Below are positions 12,401-27,500 of a stretch of DNA of 64,000 nucleotides, in pieces (position 1 is the first letter of the stretch; the number at the start of each line of letters is the position of its first letter). The stretch comes from Opisthorchis felineus (Eukaryota > Platyhelminthes > Trematoda > Opisthorchiida > Opisthorchiidae). The stretch covers positions 535,991-599,990 of the forward strand of contig SJOL01003040.1 in assembly GCA_004794785.1 (NCBI GenBank), given 5' to 3'. The translations under genes and the position numbers were made by a program. Under the pieces are notes generated by a model. That model saw only the letters and a list, made by a program, of their open reading frames with translations, searched no databases and was not told where the DNA came from.

Positions 12401-15400
12401 TGATGAGCTCCAATGGGTGCGAGCTTCGATTCAGGTACTTCCCTTATTTGGCTGCCTAATAAGGACGGGAAGTGGGGTTACAGGAGATCAATTTGCGGAA
12501 ATTCACTGGCGACGACGGGCGAGTTTGTCGTCATAATAAATGCCGGTATAACGTCAGTAGATTTGGGTTGATTATGTCCGGAAGGCTAAACTACGCCAAC
12601 TGTACACGCCATAGTTGAAAGTCTACCTTCTGTCTTTTCAGCACAGCATACTGGTGTACAACCGTCGCCGTCAACGTTCTATGGATACGAAAAATGCGTG
12701 AGCAATTGCGTCTGACTCTTGCATAGGCCCGTGAACCTGTCGAACGTCATCTACCCGAGTCCTTTTCGCCACTAGTGACACTGGTTTTCACACCTGTTCG
12801 TTTCTGCACTTATTTGAATCTAGATTGGTTTAGCCTAGTCACCGAACCATGCCACCTGGTCAGGCTCAGCCGGTCCCACTAGCTATAGCGCTGCTTCTTT
12901 TAATTCGCATCGGAGATTTCCTGTCTAAAAGCGTCATCCGTTTTTACCACTCGCCTGCACCGTGGTCAATATCCACTTTTACTGGCTGTTTTATAGGGTT
13001 CACATCTGTGTCTCATGATTCATCGCTTTTGTTCCGTCGTTCCGGTTGTAGGCTATCTTCTTGTGGTGCGTCATCAGCGGCCCGATGTGTGATTTCGAGC
13101 CGTCCGGAAACAGGCCACCAATTGTTCAGCAGATTCTGACTGGCTCGTCATATGTAGGGGAACCCGCCTTCAAATCGAACTAATTCCTTGGTTCATTCGA
13201 TTCGGCGAAATTTATTCTGGGAAATTGCTTAGTACATAGTAGTTAATTACTGTCCCTAACTTTTCCTTATCCTCGTGGAATATCTGACTAATTCCAAACC
13301 TGTAAGAAGTGAGCTTGGACATATTAACTGCAAAGGCATGATGCAGTCGGTCCTCTAAGTAATCCAGTACGTGTTTCATCCTGATTGGGTCAGTCGCGTG
13401 TTTTCTCGGTTAATCGTCCGTGTCGTTTGCCGCGGCGTCACGCTCTCACTAACGGTACTTGCACGCCTGGCAAGTAGCAATGCTAGTGACCGCATTGTGT
13501 CGCGGTGACCAGTGGAAACTAGTAATCAAGAGAACAGGCGACACATCCTGCCTCGTACAACTGATGGTCTCTAATCAAGATGAAACATGCCTTGTCTTTA
13601 GCATCACTTTACGTACCACTTGTTAGAGGTCTGGCTTTGTTTTGGATTATCACCAGAATCGCAATTTCTCCTGTATGTATTCAGCCTTGCTTGAGACGAA
13701 AAACAAGTTCTTCAACTGTTTCCACTTTTCCTGGATTTTAAGTTCTATGGTGTTTTCTAATTTTGTTTTTCTGCAAACCATTCAAAAAGAGCCTTCGTCG
13801 AATTCCCCATAGTAAAGTTGCAAAGACTACGGTGATGCTGACTAAACAAGTCTTGACCGTCTTAAATATTTTTGGAGATATTTTGAGACTTGTGTAGCAT
13901 TTTTTCTAGAATTGTCTGGATGCTATATTTGCAAAATTACCGACCTTACTGTGACAAACACTGTCATTGACGTTCACCAAATTCAGATCCCGGTAATTTA
14001 CTGTTCGACTTCCTTTCTTATTTGCCTTCGAGTTCGTCTACATCTGGCTTTCTAATTCACTATTTTCCGGGTCTACTAGTCAGTTCGCCAGATTGAACAT
14101 TTCTTAGTTTTAAGGGGCTCATTTGCTTATCCCGTTGTTCACAATGCATATAGTTGGAGCGCTAAGGGCGTCATTGTCTGATACAGCACACCCGCGTGTT
14201 CCAACGGTCCCTAAGTTTTGCGCTTGTAGTAATTTTCTCAGTAGGCACAATGGCTTTGAAGTTTGCGAGAACACAGCAAGGTTTATCTCCAGCAATCATT
14301 CTGCTCTATCGGACGGTGTTGGTTTTCATTAATGGAGGCGGTCAACAGTCTTTTTTCTAAAGTCTCTTTACCTGTGAACGTCTCATGCTCGTGATCTGTT
14401 GACGTGATATTTTCGGCACACTAGTTGTGAAAAACAGTGTCCATTTGCAATTTTCCCGCGACGTGTTTCCCGGTTTCGCTTTTGTTTGTTGTATTTGTTA
14501 GCCACATGTTTTGGACATCTCACGTAAATCTTATGTATGTCCCGGAAAACTACACACCTTCTCCTGTCAATATTTCAGTACTCGTGTACTGAGGAATAGT
14601 TTTCTCGTTTTTATTCACCAGCACATTCTTTCGGCTGGTGATGCACCTACTCTGTCTTTGATTTATTCATCGGCCGCGTAATATGTGGAAGCCTGCATAT
14701 GTAGCGACGCAGATCAAAGGCTCGCTTTTATTTCCGTGCGCCCTCTAGGGTATCATTGAGATCCACCTTCAGTGTGAACTGCATCTCTTATATGATTCCC
14801 GTTCACCCGTTTAGTCTTTATCAATCAGCTTTACCTGGTGTGGGTCCAAGTGCCCATGGGAAGGTAGACATTTTCCTGACTATTAACTTCCAGTTCTTTG
14901 CCTCACAACGGTTCCTGAAATCTCCTCGAGTGGTTCGATTACTGTTTTGGTGCCCTCCAATTTCTGTTGAATCTGTTGTATGCGTTGTTGACCAGCTCTC
15001 TGAGTGGTCCACGTGAGTGTTGAATTTTGCACATACACACGTGCACACCTACATACCTGGTGCTGTGCTTGTGGACGTATATGCATGCATGCATGCATGC
15101 GGTTTTCCGACCGTTATGCAAATATTTCATGACGCTTGTCAGATGCTTATCGACCACGGCGCGGACTAACAAAAGCGAGGGGTCCAATTTTTTTCCAAGC
15201 AACATACAACACAATTCGTCTGGGGAAAATTAAGGAGTGCTTGGTGGAATACTCTGCCTATAAGTCCATTCCTTGATTTTGTAGTTTCTGAGCAAAGCTT
15301 TTGAGCCTTCATTCGACTCAGACTAGTAACAATAACATGGGATTTTACATTTGACGATGTGATTTCGTAGAGTTAAACATAGCTGGACCCCGCCTGCCCA

Positions 15401-15522
15401 CCCCGCAAAACGGTGTCGATTTCCTCTACATGACACTAATCATAAAGTCCGTGAGAACTTTGGACATCCCAGCCCTGGTTCCGCCCCTCTTGAACCGAGG
15501 CAATCAGTGAACGGCAACACTA

Positions 15523-15577
<55 letters not shown>

Positions 15578-18500
15578 AGTGCCTGAGACCGTCGACAATG
15601 ACGTTTTGATCTTCGCCAAAAGCCGTCTCATTCAATTGACAGTGAGTGGTATGCTGGGCTGTCAACGTAGAATGAAACGAGCCTCACTACAATCCTGATT
15701 CGTCCACGCTGAATTGTCCATGAGATTTTGCAACAGGTCATTCTTAATCGTCCATTATTTTGTAGTCCGGACCTTCAATGCCACATAGTCCTTCTGCTGT
15801 CGTGCCACATGCATAGAAGTAATTGACTGTATGCAAAATAGATTGACTCTTTCTCGAGGAAGGCTGCAATGCAACCGAGACAGTCATGAAACTTGTGAAA
15901 CACTTTTTAGGTGCTTCAGTGGGATGGCACCGTTAACTCCCTGTTAACTAATGCATGTTTTAGTTTCAAGAAGATGAGCCTTTCAGTTTGCAGACAGCAG
16001 CACGTGTGATCGTTGAATTAAAGTTTATGTGTTTCTTATGGTACCCAAATTTGATCAATATAATCGATTTCTGTGAGGTTATGGCAAATGTGTCGTAATT
16101 GTTGTGTGATTTCACTGGTTCATTTGATTGTTGTTGCGTGTTTCGTGACAGTGCATGAAGAGAACATGAGTGGATTGATTGATATAACCGGTGAACACCC
16201 TTCGGAACTAGATTTTTGAGCGGAGCTTTTCCATTCAACCTTGCTCTCTGTCGCTTAAATGATCGAAGTAACTGGTTCAAGCCGCTTGTTCGTTTCTTTG
16301 TTGCAGGGCAGCCATGCTATTCACGGGGAACAAGTGATAAAGTGCTGCTGCCGTATTTTACAGTTATTAGTAGTTAATCATATTGCGACGAATGAATATT
16401 CTGGTTAGGGACTTAAAATTACTTGTCTATGAAGTACGGACTTCACGTAATTGCCAGGCGTCCGTCATTCAGTTCCTTAAGTTTTTTCGGGTTCAAAACT
16501 TGTTCAAAGTAAGGACATTTTTGAAATCGTGCCTCTTGCTTCCCAGTTTAAATATTAGCTGTAAGGGATGTACCAAGGGTACGTTGTTTCCACCTGCTAC
16601 AGTTCCGGCCACCGAAAAATGACAAAGTAGGAGATATATAGTAAAGTATTAAAAGCGATGGCGTAATCATTTAGTTGGTGTTGAGTGGAATCGGTCATGT
16701 GAAGAAACGGGAAACTACGCAGTCAACGCGGTGGCTTTGATTCAGGTGTGCCACTGACTACGTGGCTAAGCTGTGTTCGCCAATGTCATTCACCATTGAC
16801 GGTTTGAGCCCCGGTACCCTTGTCCAAGGAGGTTGCAGTTGTCAACCCGACTGAGTTTACTGGTTAATGCTCCCTTAGTTTGTTGCCAGGTCGTAGACTG
16901 TCCACATCTCGAAAAAAATTGAGAAATTCTGATTGCATTGTTCACCTGTGTTGCCATTTTGATGCGTCACTATCGTGCCACCTGCAGGGTTAAACTATTG
17001 CCAGATCTAAGCACTAGCACCGGCAGCTTTTGCCTAACCCATTAGCTATTTCATATTCTGATACCTATCTGGCTGTTTCTCTTGAATCGACTTGCATAAC
17101 ACAGCAGGACAGATTTTGGCTTATTGGCTTTTCTTTTCGTCCCACTAGTCACATGGTAAAACAACTCATTTTTCCTAGTTGTAAAGAAAAACAGCGGCGA
17201 ACGTATTCGATCGGTATGTGAACCAGTCATGTCTAGTTTTTCCCTCAAGGCAAGCTGACTGTTTAGCCAAGGTTTTTTGTGTGCCTAAGCTCGTTTGGTA
17301 CTTATCATTGTAGCCTTGCTGAACGCTAACGGTTTCAGGCAACTGGCTCGCCCGAATAGTGTTTCGGGCTGGGGTTATTAGTTCCCATTCTTCTTTCAGT
17401 CGTATGTCTAATGGTTAGGATGACATGGTGTTGCCCTAGTCAGCTTTGGCTATCCTAATTCACCTAGCACATTGCGCACATATGTTCCTTGTATGGGAAA
17501 CCTATGTTTTCGGTCAGTAAGTGTGTGTGCGCCAATATTGACGTGTGTTTCGGGGCTGTTGATATCGAGCGCATTTCTGGAACCAACATTGTGGAGACGA
17601 TATTCCGCGTCCCATTTTATTTCCTGCCACAGTACCAGCTGGTAGAGTTCCATACCACCTTTTAATGTTGTAAAGTTGGTGGATGAGAGAACGGCTAGGT
17701 TGGCGGCGATATCTGTTGACCTCCTGCTTTAGCAGGACAGGTTCTCAGCTAACTTTCCCCATCCATCTGTGATGAGTTTGCCATTACTTAGCACTGTTTT
17801 GGCTCCCTTGAAACGACCGTAGTCCTATTTCAAGAGTCTTAAGACTATCACTTTAGATAGCCTAGATATTTTCACTGCCTTCTCTCCTTTTACGGGCGAA
17901 TTTTATCTTCACAAATACAACCAGGTGTAGATTTTATTTTTGACTTCTCATTGTTGTTTTCGTCAGCAACATACCCGACACAAAATTCATTGCACAAAAC
18001 ATGTACGTTTTTGCGTTGTGTGCACATGTACTTGCATGGTTCGTATTTCAGACACAGCTACTTCACATAATCTTCCGGCACTCCAGTTAGCGAACTTTGT
18101 GCACTTCACAGCCGGTGAGTGCACCGAGACGTGCATCTTTTTCGCACAACCAGTGTGACATTTTCGTGGTATCGGTCAAGACTCGTCTACTTGCAGTCGA
18201 TTGCAGGCAATTCAATCGATGCAGTCTAATTCAGCAAACTTAATTTTTATGGTTCGATAGTCCCTGACTGTAAAATTTATTCACATTCTGAGGCTTTGTG
18301 AGTTCAATTATTGTTGTAGTTGATCATAAGCGATAAATCTGCAGAAACTGGCTAGGTTTCCCATCACCAGTGATTGACTTGCGTGCGCATTCACCACGCC
18401 AGATATTGATTCACTGTTGTTTTGCTTCTGAGTGTAATTCAATACCTTAAACCACGAATGTGTGTTCCTCAGTTCGCTGTATGCCTGGTTACAACGGGTT

Positions 18501-21500
18501 GACAGCACATCGACTAGTAAAACGGTGAAATCTTCAGGCTGATGCCTGAAGATGCACATCCCCACCCTCTCTTTACTATGGAATGCCGGAATCAGTTAAT
18601 TCATAAACGATATCACGCTATTGGTGCACCTCTATTCAGCCGTTTTTCGTGAAGTTTTCAGGTAAGTGCTACGACGTCATGACAACACAGTGTTCAGTGT
18701 AACCGTGACTTGCTGAAGTCTCTGCCGTTTCGCTGTATAGATCTGAATGATAAACGTGACAAGTTACTTTCACGCTAATTGGTAACAACGGGCCTAGGCA
18801 GAAGTGTTGTCGGTTCATTTGCGTCGCACACACTTGGGCTGTACCGTCCTCTTGAGCGTTGGAAACGGTCTTGACCGGAAGTTAGCAAGGGCAGTTTCAC
18901 TTTCAGTGTGTACATCCTGGTATGTCATTGTCACAGCTCGTTTTCAGCACACTCAATACCCTTTTCTGCATCTGTATGTACATAATTTTGCACTTCTTTG
19001 ACCATCCAGGACACAGAACTTTTGGTCTCTCATCTTCGAACGGGTAATCCTTGCCCCGGCGATGTTGCATTTGTTGACCTGGCCTCCGCGTATCCAACTC
19101 CTTCCCCAGTCCCAACCGACTTTGAGACACACCGCGAAAAATCAAGCACAATGAACATCTACGCCACCCCACATTTACCGTCCAATTTCTATCCGTCAGT
19201 CAGCGCCGCAGATTTTGCGGCATTGAAAGAGGCCGGCCTGGTTAAGACAAAAACCGATGAACCAGTGTATTCAGGAACCAGTTCCCTCTACTCCACTGTT
19301 TCCGCAATCATCACAAACGGGACTGCTCGTCGGCCAAGTGTTGCCACGTCCGGTGTACACTCCCCACCACACACTTCTGGTATCTTGCGTCGACTGTTCT
19401 CCCGTCGCAGTCACGTAAGTTTTTTTGTTTGTCGTTTTCTTACGGTACTGGACAAAACAGAAAAGCGCACCATTTACTATAGTGCACATGTGTTCATGAG
19501 GCCGGGCGTACAAACAGCTTGAATGCACTCTAACTGTGTAGTGTACTGAAAAGTATCTGGACATTCGCCATTATCCATAAAGTAAGTGAAAAAATGGTCC
19601 ACTCCAGCTACCCTAATTATTCGGCACTAACACAACTTGCCAGCAAACCTGGGTTGTTTCGTTTTTTTGTCCATTTGTTAAAAATTAAACCATTCTATAC
19701 TCATTTGAACCTGGAGGACAAAAATATCTTCATTCAGATCAATCTCGTCGTTGTCTAGTTGATAATGAAATGTGGAAATTCCATGGAAGATTGTATATTT
19801 TTAGTTATGGTATTCCTATGGTGTAGTCGATCCCTCCCCCCGGAGTGCGTTCGAAGTCGAACTGATGAAAAACCTTCCGTTTCCTAAAGTTATCAGGCTA
19901 CTCTCATACAAAACGAGTGGGTTTTTACACTACATGCTACACTTTTTAACTATCGTGCGGAATGTACCAGTTAACAACGGTCTGTCATTTCGTCATTCAC
20001 TTGTTGGCACCTTAGGCCAAAATATCGAGTGGTTGTGTCGGTGGAGTGCAACTGGCTCACGGGCCACCATCATCTTTAGGCTTTCGTTGGTTCAGTTTTT
20101 CTGTGAGCACCAAGGTTGATTATATTTTCACGTAAAATCGACGGAAATTGTATAATTGTGGGCTAGTTGACCTATAACTAGAACTTTCGGTTGTTCCGGC
20201 AGGACTCTCTGGTACAAAATGTACCTTCCCTTCCTGACATTAGTGGTCTGTCATGATCCATCGGATAGCCTGTGTTTTGTTTCTGTTCGTGCCTACCTGT
20301 GCCCTCCTAGGGAAGAAAGATCGAAGTACTAACCTTTTTTGCAGACCGAATTATTTTTTCCTGTTCTTTTATTAATTCTGGAAAAGTGAAAGTATTTTGA
20401 CCTACTAATATTTTTCTTCTTCGGCAGAACTAGGTCAGTCCTTAGCTAGAAAGTAACTGAAGAAAAACAGTGTGAGCCACAGCCCATTATTTTTTGTGAA
20501 GAAACTCCCTTTTCAAACCAAAACAACCGCCAGCATACTCTGTTCTTGTCATTTTCCTGAACCCTGACTATAATTTATTCAGTAGACATTTTGTTTCTGT
20601 TGACTCCCCGTAAAGATGAGACATAGGTCTACAAGCACTCTGAGACAGACTCATCAATTTCACGATTGTCTGTCTTGAGAACGAGAATTCTTATCGTTTG
20701 TATCGTTCTGCCTAGTGACTGCGAAGTCTCTGATTAGTCATTTGGGTCTAGACTCCTTACACTTTAGTTGCTTTCTATTTTTTATCGTTCTTTGGTGCTG
20801 CGTGCATAATGTGCCCTTTTATGCTTCGTAAATTTGTGTAGCATCCCGAAGAACTCATGCGTTTTTTGGGAAAGCGCCTTCGAGTAGATGTGTGGATGTT
20901 CCAACATTCTCATCCCCATATAATTCGTTTTTCTACTTGGATTTTTCTCATTTTCGGTGTCCTTTATCTGCTTGAGTCTCATTCCTTTCATTTTAAGGAT
21001 GATTCTGTCAGTTTCAATGACGTAATCTTCACTGGTATTTCTTAATTTTCGTAAGCAAATAGTCCATGACCACTTTGACAGCTGTTTTTGTTATTGGGGC
21101 CGTTGATCGTGTCTCCGAGCTTTAAACCGTGAAATCCTGGCCAAGCTAACTCTGTTCCGATTTAATTTAGTTTTGTGGGCTGATCAGAGTTAGTCACGTG
21201 ACACAACCTGCGCGTCAATAAACGAGGTGGCCGCTTGAGTGGTTGGTTTATACAAACTGATGGCCACCTCAATCTGTCTTTCGATGAATATATTTGGCTT
21301 GTTTCTCGCTACGGTGAATCCGATGAACACTCCACAGCGAATTTATTTATCGTGACCCTAGATTTGGACAACCTTATAAGTGGTTATCATTCAAACTGTT
21401 GCGCAACGTTGACCGGAGATTGCATCCAGTTTTTGACATCTTGCTTTGGCTGGACGCCTGTGTTCACCGTAGTTATCTTAAGTGATAGATTAGTTTCCCC

Positions 21501-24500
21501 ATTAATCGTCCCTTTATGTGACTCTAGTTCCCGGAACCGGTCCTTTGGAAAATCAATTCCTTAAGGCCGTCTGACAGGGTGACCACTACCGTTCGGACGC
21601 ACACGTCTGTATCAGGTATAGCGGTGACTACAGTCCCTTTCGGTTGAGTGCCGCACTTGTGTGTTCCCTCTGAGAGCCACCCACTTCACTCGCTTCACTC
21701 GCTTTGTCGAGCCGCAGAGCAATGTTATATTTTCCAGCCATTTTATTGCACAGGTAAGAGCTGAATACGGTAAGCCAAGGCGCTGCTTGTCGTGGTCTTA
21801 TTCATGAAGAATGGAACGAAATCATTGTCTGTCGGAAGGTGCGCTGTTGTGGCAACTAAAAATATGGCGTTCTTTTTTAGTTCCACGCGTATGACTTTAG
21901 GATGAAGTCTTTTGTATCTATTTTAGGACAGTGATGTTCAGGTCAAAGAAGGTTTTGTGTAAATTGCCACGGGCGAATTCCAACGCACAATTTGATAAAT
22001 TGATTCAAATACGGAAAAGTATCACTAATGCAGAAAATAATTCATGGCAGCGATTCGGATAAGGTGACGTTGTTGCTCATTAAAATGAGGTTCACCAGTT
22101 ATTGGACAATTCAATGGATTATGCAGTTGAGATACGTGGTAAAAATTCAAGCTTGGAATCTGTGCTGGAAGTTGGCACATTCTAGGATTACTCTAAATAT
22201 GAAGTGCATTGGAAGTCTTTAGGGTTCTTCTGTCAAATTTGAATAAACCCAAATTGCTTGATGATCGCATAACTAACTAAGAGCGTTTTAGTAATTGCAT
22301 TGCATCTGGAGGGCTTGTTTCAGAACCGAGTTCAGGGAATACAACCAAAACGGCAGAAGCACGCTTGTATTCAACAATAAATTGATTTTTAGCCTGTTTT
22401 TGATGAGTACGTAATCTAGTTGGACACGAGGTATCGTGCGAAGTAACAGGGTCCACTCTTCAGGTACGTGACAAATCTACGAAACTCGGGTGATCAGTTT
22501 GAGACGAAACATGGCCTCTGATTTGGCTGATTTCGTCGCCAGCTTTCCTGTGACAATCGTGCAGTAGTACGATTCTGGTTCCACACGGTATTCAGATACT
22601 ACCTGTATATTTCCTCGGATCCAGCGGAAATCTGTGCATAGCACAATTGGAATTCCATTCTTGTTGCCACATATCTCTTCGGATGCTACCATCCAGCCCT
22701 GACTTCCTTCCCTCAGAGTGCTTCAGAGCAGCCCGTTTTAGTCGATACCTCACGTTCTTCTCGAACTGCCTTATTACTGGAGTATAAAAGCATGAGGGTC
22801 CCATAAAACGTCGGCTGTAGTGCAACGTAACGACCTTGACCTGAAGTGGTCAACACAAACCAGTTCAATACGTTAATAGTGCGATTCCGCTGTCCAAAAC
22901 ATGAAGTAACTTCCACAGTTGTGCGACGCGCCCGACTTTGAAAGAAGTGCCCATGTTTTCAGCAAGGTCCGAATCCAGAGTTACGATGGCTGAATGTCTT
23001 GTGCCAATGCCACAGGAAGCTGAATTGGCAGAGTTTGTGTCAGTCGAAACACATCCCCAGTGAAACTTGGTGGTAGTTTGCCTTGTCCTTCAAGAGGAGT
23101 TTAGACCTTAAATTGGCGTTAGGAGAATAATGCAGTATAGTCATCAAAAAGTATTCGGAAGCCATTCAAGTGAACTTCCAGATGACATAAGTCATGCGGA
23201 TATTACGACAGCCTGAAGGTTGAGGCCCGGAATGGTAACTGACTTCAAAGGCGCTACCCTTGGTTTTCTCATCAAAAGCTGTAATTCATTTGTTGAATTG
23301 GTTAATCTAAAACAAGTCTTGACACCGTTAATTACTTCTGATGCGTTATAAAAAAGATGCGTCGATTGTCGTTGGATAACAAACATTCCACAGCTGACAC
23401 CTGTTTTTTACTGTTCGGTCGGCAGTCCTTGTAATGATTACTTTGTGTTTAAAATCATTTGGGCGACGTAACCCAACTGATCGCACAAATAGGCTGTGCA
23501 AGATAAGTTCTTAGGCTCAATGACTCAAGCCCGGATATCCTAGCGCAAACATTTTCGCTTTGGCTTACTGAGATTGTTGTCTGATTGACCTCTATAAAGG
23601 CCTCGGGAGCAGAGTCAACCGACACCAAACAACTGCCAACCTGAAAATTCTTTCCCACAGACGGTCCGCAGTTTTCATAAGCCATCCGCCCCACAGCAAA
23701 CATAGCATAGAGTGGTAAGGATGTAGCCCCAAGTGGGTGCAATTTAAGCTCTTAGACCTCTGGAATAGTCCCTAAGTTGCTGTCAGCTGGTCACGGGAAC
23801 TTGATGGCACCTGGCGATTCATCAGCGTGCAAAAACACCTTCAAAGTCTGCAATAACAATTAGACGAAACCGTAGTAACACTCCCATGATTTCATCTTTC
23901 AAATCTTTACTTGAATACAAGCAGTGGTTTAACCAAAGTTTCCCAGATTTGTCTTACGAGAAAGCATCAACCTTAACCGCCGTAGTTAATGTGCGTTGAG
24001 AATAAGACTCGGATGAATGAATCGGCGGTCCTCAAGTCAGTCATCTGGTACTTGACTTCGTGTTCTCATGCAATGCCTGTAGATGGTTGGGCGATACTTC
24101 GGCTCCTTGATAAACTAGGCCTCAGATAGTTCATTCGCCTTCCGGTTGTATATCCATTTTCCTGTATCAGGTGCAAGTCGCTCTTTCATGGGGTCACACT
24201 TGGTAGTGACGATGCCAAAGACCTATCAACTTCTGTACATGATCTAGCCCTCGTTTATCCACGTTCGAAAGAGGCGCTTAATCCTTGTACCGTCGATCGC
24301 CAAATTCTGCTGTAGCCGGCATGCCTATTTAGTTGATTATAGTAGCTTCACTCTTGTTACCATTGGAAGGACCAAACGTTCCTCACCAAAATGTTGACGA
24401 TTCGGTGTTCTGTCGCTCAATTTCAGCCTTATCGAAAGACACGATAATATGAACTGTTGCGCTGCTTTGGCCACACTCTAGAACGATAGATTCCAAAGCT

Positions 24501-27500
24501 TTTCGTTCCAAAGTTGCTTAGCATGGTTGTTAGTTTGTTCGCCCATCTTGTGTTACGAACACTTCGTCCCCAGTAGAGTAAGTATCATCAGTGCGCGGTA
24601 ACCTCTAAACAATGAGCATGACTGTGGCTTTGTTTATTACAGTAGCATGTAACTTACCAAAAGTTTTCTCGACAATTATTGGCTTCGTGACTAGTTGGTT
24701 TCAGGCGACGGACAGTTGTGTTCACTTTTCAGGCCTTCTCTCATTCTTGGCTGGTTGGATACTTTCATTTGTATCTACTATGGTGTAAAAGAAGGACAGT
24801 GTATGTCAGTGTTCCAACAACAGAAATCATCTCATTTTGACCCACTATGCCACCATCTAAATAGTGTCGAACGAATTCTGCACGTGTTTGTGTTTCTTTA
24901 TCAGACCACAGAACACTCGTTCCTCATATTTCCGAGTTGTCGCAAGGATTTTTTGGTCATTGGATTTTACTGGATTGCATACAGTTAGTAGAATTCCATA
25001 ACCCGTTCACTTTGGACATTTTTTAGTTCAACAGCAGCTGTTTGAATGGGTGTGGTTCATTCCTCTCACTCAAGCTAGTATTCTCCTCACTTCAGTGGAG
25101 TTATCTAGAGTACAATCTGAAATGCGTCCTTCCATCCCATGTGCTATTCCTGGTTGGCGAGTTCTCAGCGGCGGATTGTTGTTTGTTAAATCAGTATCTT
25201 TTGTTGGAACCATTTCGTGATTTTCGCATATACATTTCCGCTCCAAAAGTGACGAGAGCAATCACCTGTCACAGGCATTTTGATTACTGTTGAAAGCGCC
25301 GTCAATCACTGATTTCGTTTCTTAGTCCGGACACATAGGCATGGCAAGGAATTTCTGCATCCAACACGCCTTTGATGTACTCCCAGGACTATGTCGCAAT
25401 TAGCTTTGTAACCAGTTCTGTGTTGGTAATCCCATTGGCTGTCCCGCACTATTCAGCAGTTTTAGTTGCGTACCAGAGGTGGTTCACCTGTAAGGTGGTC
25501 TGAAGGGTTAGGTTTCTGACTTACGACCGGAATACCCGGTAGTTGGTTCCGTATAGGTTCGTTCAATATGGGAATTCTGTTCTTCTAAAAGACGAGACAT
25601 GCACATGCACTGGCATGTTTGCGCACCCTGTGCAACCGAGTATCGATCAACCTGGTTGTCATCTCATCCACCGAGCTTCATTTTTCGAGGACGGATGTTG
25701 ACCCTGGTTTTTGAAGTTAAAACAAGAACTTTTCAACAGTCGATGAACGTGTGTCAGAATATACGTACGATGTTTTCGACTCACTTACCCACCGTTCCAT
25801 GTCAGATCAACTAAATGGGGCACCCGTTTGGCACTTACCTGCCAAGAGTGCTCGTCGTGGGGAAACGTGGGGTTGTACATGACGTCCTAGCTGACAGCAG
25901 GCACCTGTGGTTTCTCTTCGGGTGTGGTTTTGCATACCTAGCTATTGAATGTTAGTATTTAACATGGCGGCTACTTATTCTGATCATCATTATCATAAGC
26001 AGTATTACTACCTTATTATATGATACACAGAATGTTTTCATACAATAAATTGGTCTACTAATTCCAAAACTACTTAAAGTTTATCAGATAATTTGAAAGA
26101 AATCATCTGTCATGCCATGGATTCTAGTTTGTGTTGTGATTTAAAAGTGAGTTTCAGGGTAGCATCAGGAAGTATTATCAGTGAGTGAATGAATGCGTTA
26201 TGCGGCGATCGCCCACTGTTTGTTACGTTGTACTCTGTCGTGACCAAAATGATCAATTTCGCTACTGTGTCAGAAGGTCGAAAGTCTCTGCCGCTAATGC
26301 CTTTGAAGTAAGTCATGATATCGAGCAGTAATGAATCCAACGAGCCGATGGAATGGATGCGCCAGGATAAAATAGATGATAGTTCTTCGGAAACGACTTC
26401 GGAAAGAATGAAAGGGTTTGTGCGCCAACACCTGAAGACGAATCCATTTGTCTCGGATCTAAGCTATGAAATGACAGTTATACTAGGGTGGATTACCATT
26501 GTTCGAAGGTATCTCCCATACTTTTAAGACTGATTAAGCATTACTTCGACATGCTTTGGAGATTTTTGCTGTACTTCATGCCAAAGGATAAAACGGCTTC
26601 ATGACCTCAGACTGTAGGCGCTGTTCCGCTGGCGAGATCCCGGGGATTGCAAAGCAGCCTTGTTTATGGCGGCGAATACCGTGAATAGACATGCGACTAG
26701 TATTTTCTCAATCCCATTGGACCCTTGTTAGTCCTATTTTGAGTAGTCCTAAGCAGCAGCAGCAAAAACAAAAGGTTCATTGTGGTTATGAAACGAAAAG
26801 GCCGAATTCGACTAATATGCCCATCTGCATGCCAATTTGGCTTTCACGCAAGACACCTGAAACCCAGCTGAATCTCTCGTTTACGATGTTCTCCAAATGA
26901 ATGAACATAAGGCTGACGTAAATTCGGGGACTACGCCTACCTGATGAGCCCAAAGGAGGGCAGAACCGGTAGCGGACTGTCGAAGAGTTTTCAGCGACAT
27001 TGCGAGTAGTGTATTACGTCTATGAACAGGCGGAAGTTTTAATTTCGCCATGCGTCTACAATGGTGAGCTAAGTGTAGGAACATCCTCGGCACCTGACAA
27101 AGTCGTTTCTTGTAAAACTTACCTTCTGGAAGATGTACGGTTTTGGTCCCGTATTTTCATGATTGATTCTGCTGCAATATATTCAAAATATTCGCTTCTG
27201 GATTAATGTTATCTCGAGCAGAAGACATTTGGAAAAAGGGAATGGAAATTGTATGCCAGTAGAGTGTTGTGTCAAAAAACGCTTTATTTTTTTTGGCGGT
27301 CGTTTCTGGGAAAGATTACTGAGTTTTCTTATTGGTTGACTGGGCGAGGTTTTTCTTACTTCCAGGTATCTACTACCATTGCCCAAAACTCCATATGGAG
27401 AACGGAAAACCACCTCCATGTTCACATTCCATAGAATGGGGCAGAATTTCGTCATGTCTTAACACTGCATTGCCATAGCAAACAGTTGATTAGGGTCCAA

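Larger units (their letters stand above)
7159..12646 (+). other. F-BAR intron 6 (5.5 kb)
   Basis: It is bounded by GTGAGT and CAGCACAG. It contains hammerhead-like copy A and the tRNA-like pair near 12.1-12.4 kb. Otherwise, including the AT-rich 8.8-9.7 kb stretch, I see nothing that supports a gene. Confidence 0.55.
12698..19009 (+). other. F-BAR intron 7 (6.3 kb)
   Basis: It is bounded by GTGAGC and CATCCAG. It contains the ATGC and AT microsatellites. No coding segment is supported in 13.2-18.9 kb. Confidence 0.55.

Noticed and set aside
14821..15233. Overlapping open frames on both strands around 15.0 kb
   Set aside because: They fall in low-complexity TG/CA and ATGC sequence, with no conserved peptide.
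15440..15698. Open frames with Ile-Tyr repeats on both strands
   Set aside because: They are produced by the (AT)25 microsatellite.
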